From positions 248,001 through 312,000 of the forward strand of contig NZ_LXNG01000001.1 of NCBI RefSeq assembly GCF_001642575.1: 64,000 nt of DNA. Direction: 5' to 3'. Source of the stretch: Xanthomonas floridensis. GTDB taxonomy: Bacteria > Pseudomonadota > Gammaproteobacteria > Xanthomonadales > Xanthomonadaceae. Both the position numbers and the translations under genes were made by a program. The notes under the pieces are model-generated. The model was given only the letters and a program-made list of their open reading frames with translations, was not told the origin of the DNA and did no database searches. Below are positions 61,995-64,000 of this stretch, piece by piece (position 1 is the stretch's first letter; every line of letters begins with the position of its first letter).

Positions 61995-62300
61995 CCCGCC
62001 ATGGTAGCGGGGTGGCGCGAAGGTGGCGTGGGTTGTTCTGGAATCGGGAATCGGGAATCGGAGTTCGGGATTCGGGATTCGGGGATCGTTGAGGCGAGCA
62101 CGGTGAGAACGGGTGGAGGCGCCTCGAACTCTTTCGGCGAATGTTCAAGGTGACTGCAGTGCGGGCAGGCGCAGCTGCAGCGTGCGGCTGCCCGGATCGC
62201 TGGCAGGCCGGACGGGGGCGTGTGAGAGTCGCGCACGCCGTATCGACAGCATCGGCCGGAGGGGCACCTTGACGCAGAACGCTGCGGTCTTGCCGGCCGC
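61995..62300. other. intergenic region with GGGAATC/GGGATTC repeats
   Basis: 306 bp. A run of short repeats (GGAATCGGGAATCGGGAATCG, then TTCGGGATTCGGGATTCGGG as separate halves) occupies 62041-62087. It resembles the short GGG-rich repeats near 51524-51567. No gene or clear terminator. Confidence 0.65.
62041..62087 (+). repeat. short GGGAATC/GGGATTC tandem repeat
   Basis: Three GAATCGG units are followed by three TTCGGGA units on the + strand; the two halves are complementary and could pair as a hairpin between dinucleotide-shifted arms. Confidence 0.75.
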
Positions 62301-64000
62301 TCAGCCCAGTCGTCGCACTTCGCTGACGCCGGGCAAGGCATCCAGCTTGCCCAGCAGCGCAGACAACTGGTCGTAGTCGCTGACCTTCAGCCGCAGTCGC
62401 AGCTGCGCCCTGCCGGTGTCGCGCACGTTGTCGCTGTTGATCTCCAGCACGTGGGCGTCTTCCTGCGCGATCAGGTTGGTGATGTCCTTGAGCAGCCAGC
62501 GCCGATCCACTGCGCGCACCTGCACATCCACCTCGTAGCCGCTGCCCGCCTTGCCCCACTCCACCGGCAACACGCGTTGCGGGTGGGCGGCCGCCAGCCG
62601 CGCCAGCGCCACGCAGTCGGTGCGGTGCACGGTGATGCCGCGGCCGCGGGTGAGGTAGCCGGCAATCGGCTCGCCGGCCACCGGCTGGCAGCACCGCGCC
62701 AGTTGCACCAGCAGGTTGCCCACGCCCTGCACGGTAAACTTGGACTTGCCCAGGCCCTCGCGGCGCGCAGTCGGACGCGGCGGCGCAGGTACCGCCGGCT
62801 GCGAGGCCGCGCGCTCGGCTTCCAGCAGCGCACGGCTGACCTGGTTGGGGCCGGTATCGCCCAGCGCTACCTGGATGTAGAGATCATCCACGCCATCGGC
62901 GTGGAACTTGCGCGTCGCCACGCCCAGGTCGGCGTGCTGCAGGCCCAGCCGCTTGAGTTCGCGATCGAGCAAGTCCTTGCCGGCCTGCACATTGCGCGCG
63001 CGGTCGAGCTTGTGGAACCAGGCACGCACCTTGTCGCGCGAACGCCCGCTGGCCAGGAAGCCGTTGGCGGCCAGCAGCCAGTCGCGGCGCGGGTCGGCTT
63101 CCTTGGCGGTCATGATCTCCACCCGGTCGCCGCTGCGCAGCCGGTAGGTCAGCGGCACGATGCGGTCGTTGACCCGCGCGCCACGGCAGCGGTGCCCGAC
63201 CATGGTGTGCACGTGATAGGCAAAATCCAGCGGGGTGGCGCCCTGCGGCAGATCAATGACCTCGCCCTTGGGGGTCAGCGCATAGACGCGGTCCTCGATC
63301 AGCTCGGCATCCAGCGCGCCGGCCAGCTCGCCGTGGTCGCCTTCCTGCACCTGCTCCAGCAGTTGGCGCATCCACAGGATCTTGCGATCGAAGGCCTTTT
63401 CGGCGCCCTTGCCGCCTTCCTTGTACTTCCAGTGCGCGGCCACGCCGAGCTCGGCCTGGGCATGCATTTCGTGGGTGCGGATCTGGATTTCGATGGTGCG
63501 CCCTTCCGGGCCGACCACGGCGGTATGCAGCGAGCGGTAGTCGTTGGCCTTGGGCCGGGCGATGTAATCGTCGAACTCGCTGGGCACCGGTGCCCACAAC
63601 GAATGCACCGCCCCCAGCGCTGCATAGCAGGCCGCCACGTCCTCGACCATCACGCGCACCGCGCGCACGTCGTACAACTGGTCGAACGACAACCGCTTTT
63701 TCTGCATCTTCCGCCAGATGCTGTAGATGTGCTTCGGCCGCCCGCTGACCTCCGCGCGCAGGCCCTGGTCCGCCAGCGCGCTGGAAAGGGTGCGCTTGAC
63801 CGCCTCGATATAGCGTTCGCGGGCGATGCGGGTCTCGTCCACTTCGCGGGCGATCCGGCGGTAGGTGTCCGGCTCCAGATGCCGGAACGCCAGGTCTTCC
63901 AGCTCCCATTTCACCTGCCAGATGCCCAGCCGGTTGGCCAGCGGCGCATGGATGTCGCGGGTGAGCTGGGCCAGCGCGCGGCGCTGATCTTCGCTGAGGC
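62301..64000 (-). CDS. relA: RelA-type (p)ppGpp synthetase (5' end beyond window)
   Basis: The frame stays open to the right edge, so the start is missing; about 566 C-terminal codons are visible. Visible order: the end of the (degenerate or absent) HD domain with NRLGIWQVKWELEDLAF, a synthetase domain (YDVRAVRVMV, KANDYRSLHTAVVGPEGR, EIQIRTHEMHAQAELG), a TGS domain (VYALTPKGEVIDLPQGATPL), a helical/zinc-finger part with Cys-Cys (LARCCQPVAGEPIAGYLTRG), and an ACT domain (DRRWLLKDITNLIAQED). It makes (p)ppGpp on stalled ribosomes. AHWKYKEG and the pair of cysteines fit RelA; a SpoT assignment cannot be excluded without the HD domain. Confidence 0.92.
   Translation of the reverse strand, partial: LSEDQRRALAQLTRDIHAPLANRLGIWQVKWELEDLAFRHLEPDTYRRIAREVDETRIARERYIEAVKRTLSSALADQGLRAEVSGRPKHIYSIWRKMQKKRLSFDQLYDVRAVRVMVEDVAACYAALGAVHSLWAPVPSEFDDYIARPKANDYRSLHTAVVGPEGRTIEIQIRTHEMHAQAELGVAAHWKYKEGGKGAEKAFDRKILWMRQLLEQVQEGDHGELAGALDAELIEDRVYALTPKGEVIDLPQGATPLDFAYHVHTMVGHRCRGARVNDRIVPLTYRLRSGDRVEIMTAKEADPRRDWLLAANGFLASGRSRDKVRAWFHKLDRARNVQAGKDLLDRELKRLGLQHADLGVATRKFHADGVDDLYIQVALGDTGPNQVSRALLEAERAASQPAVPAPPRPTARREGLGKSKFTVQGVGNLLVQLARCCQPVAGEPIAGYLTRGRGITVHRTDCVALARLAAAHPQRVLPVEWGKAGSGYEVDVQVRAVDRRWLLKDITNLIAQEDAHVLEINSDNVRDTGRAQLRLRLKVSDYDQLSALLGKLDALPGVSEVRRLG

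Overview
The window is a GC-rich chromosomal segment that I assign to Xanthomonas (or a very close Xanthomonadaceae relative). The reasons are a nix-type plant N-glycan cluster, abundant Tat/Sec-exported glycosidases with a TonB-dependent receptor, a pil-chp operon in the order gshB/pilG-H-I-J-chpA-chpB-chpC, and many copies of an intergenic palindromic repeat (CTTCTCCCGC...GCGGGAGAAG followed by GGCGGATGAGGG) that I associate with this genus. I see no rRNA, tRNA, CRISPR array, insertion sequence or prophage.

Region 1 (1-28.7 kb) is a glycan-degradation island. In order on the + strand it holds GH20 (cut by the left edge), GH2, GH3, then a five-gene block (TonB-dependent receptor, GH35, APC permease, PfkB kinase, GH4), then GH125, GH92 and GH35. 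The order GH20-GH2-GH3-GH125-GH92-GH35 matches nixG-nixL of X. campestris, whose enzymes strip plant complex N-glycans. Here the receptor/kinase/GH4 block sits between nixI and nixJ. An APC-type permease, a sugar kinase and an NAD-dependent GH4 phospho-glycosidase resemble the logic of fructoselysine use in E. coli (APC permease FrlA, PfkB kinase FrlD). That suggests salvage of a glycosyl-amino acid or small glycoside without a PTS. After a RebB-like gene and a small ORF come a four-Asp-box sialidase-like lipoprotein and, on the other strand, a Tat-exported glycosylasparaginase (which cuts GlcNAc-Asn, the last N-glycan bond) overlapping cutC.

Region 2 (29.4-34 kb) is a three-gene operon: a von Willebrand A lipoprotein, an ECF sigma factor, and a very long membrane anti-sigma-like protein with internal 40-residue repeats.

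Region 3 (34.5-49.5 kb), mostly on the minus strand, holds a GNAT acetyltransferase and the type IV pilus chemosensory operon pilG-pilH-pilI-pilJ-chpA-chpB-chpC. Divergent from it are gshB and a TonB-like gene, the same synteny as P. aeruginosa PA0406-PA0415. The methyltransferase gene pilK is absent, ChpB has lost its CheB active-site motifs, and ChpA carries a linker of about 480 residues rich in Ala, Asp, Glu and His.

Region 4 (49.5-64 kb) is housekeeping: an ADP-ribosylglycohydrolase gene broken by one in-frame TAG, tsaB, dinG, a TPR lipoprotein, mrcB (PBP1b), a two-domain glycosyltransferase, a large TPR-like membrane protein, and relA (cut by the right edge). Intergenic spaces, especially in region 1, are filled with the palindromic repeat and with minisatellites partly derived from it.
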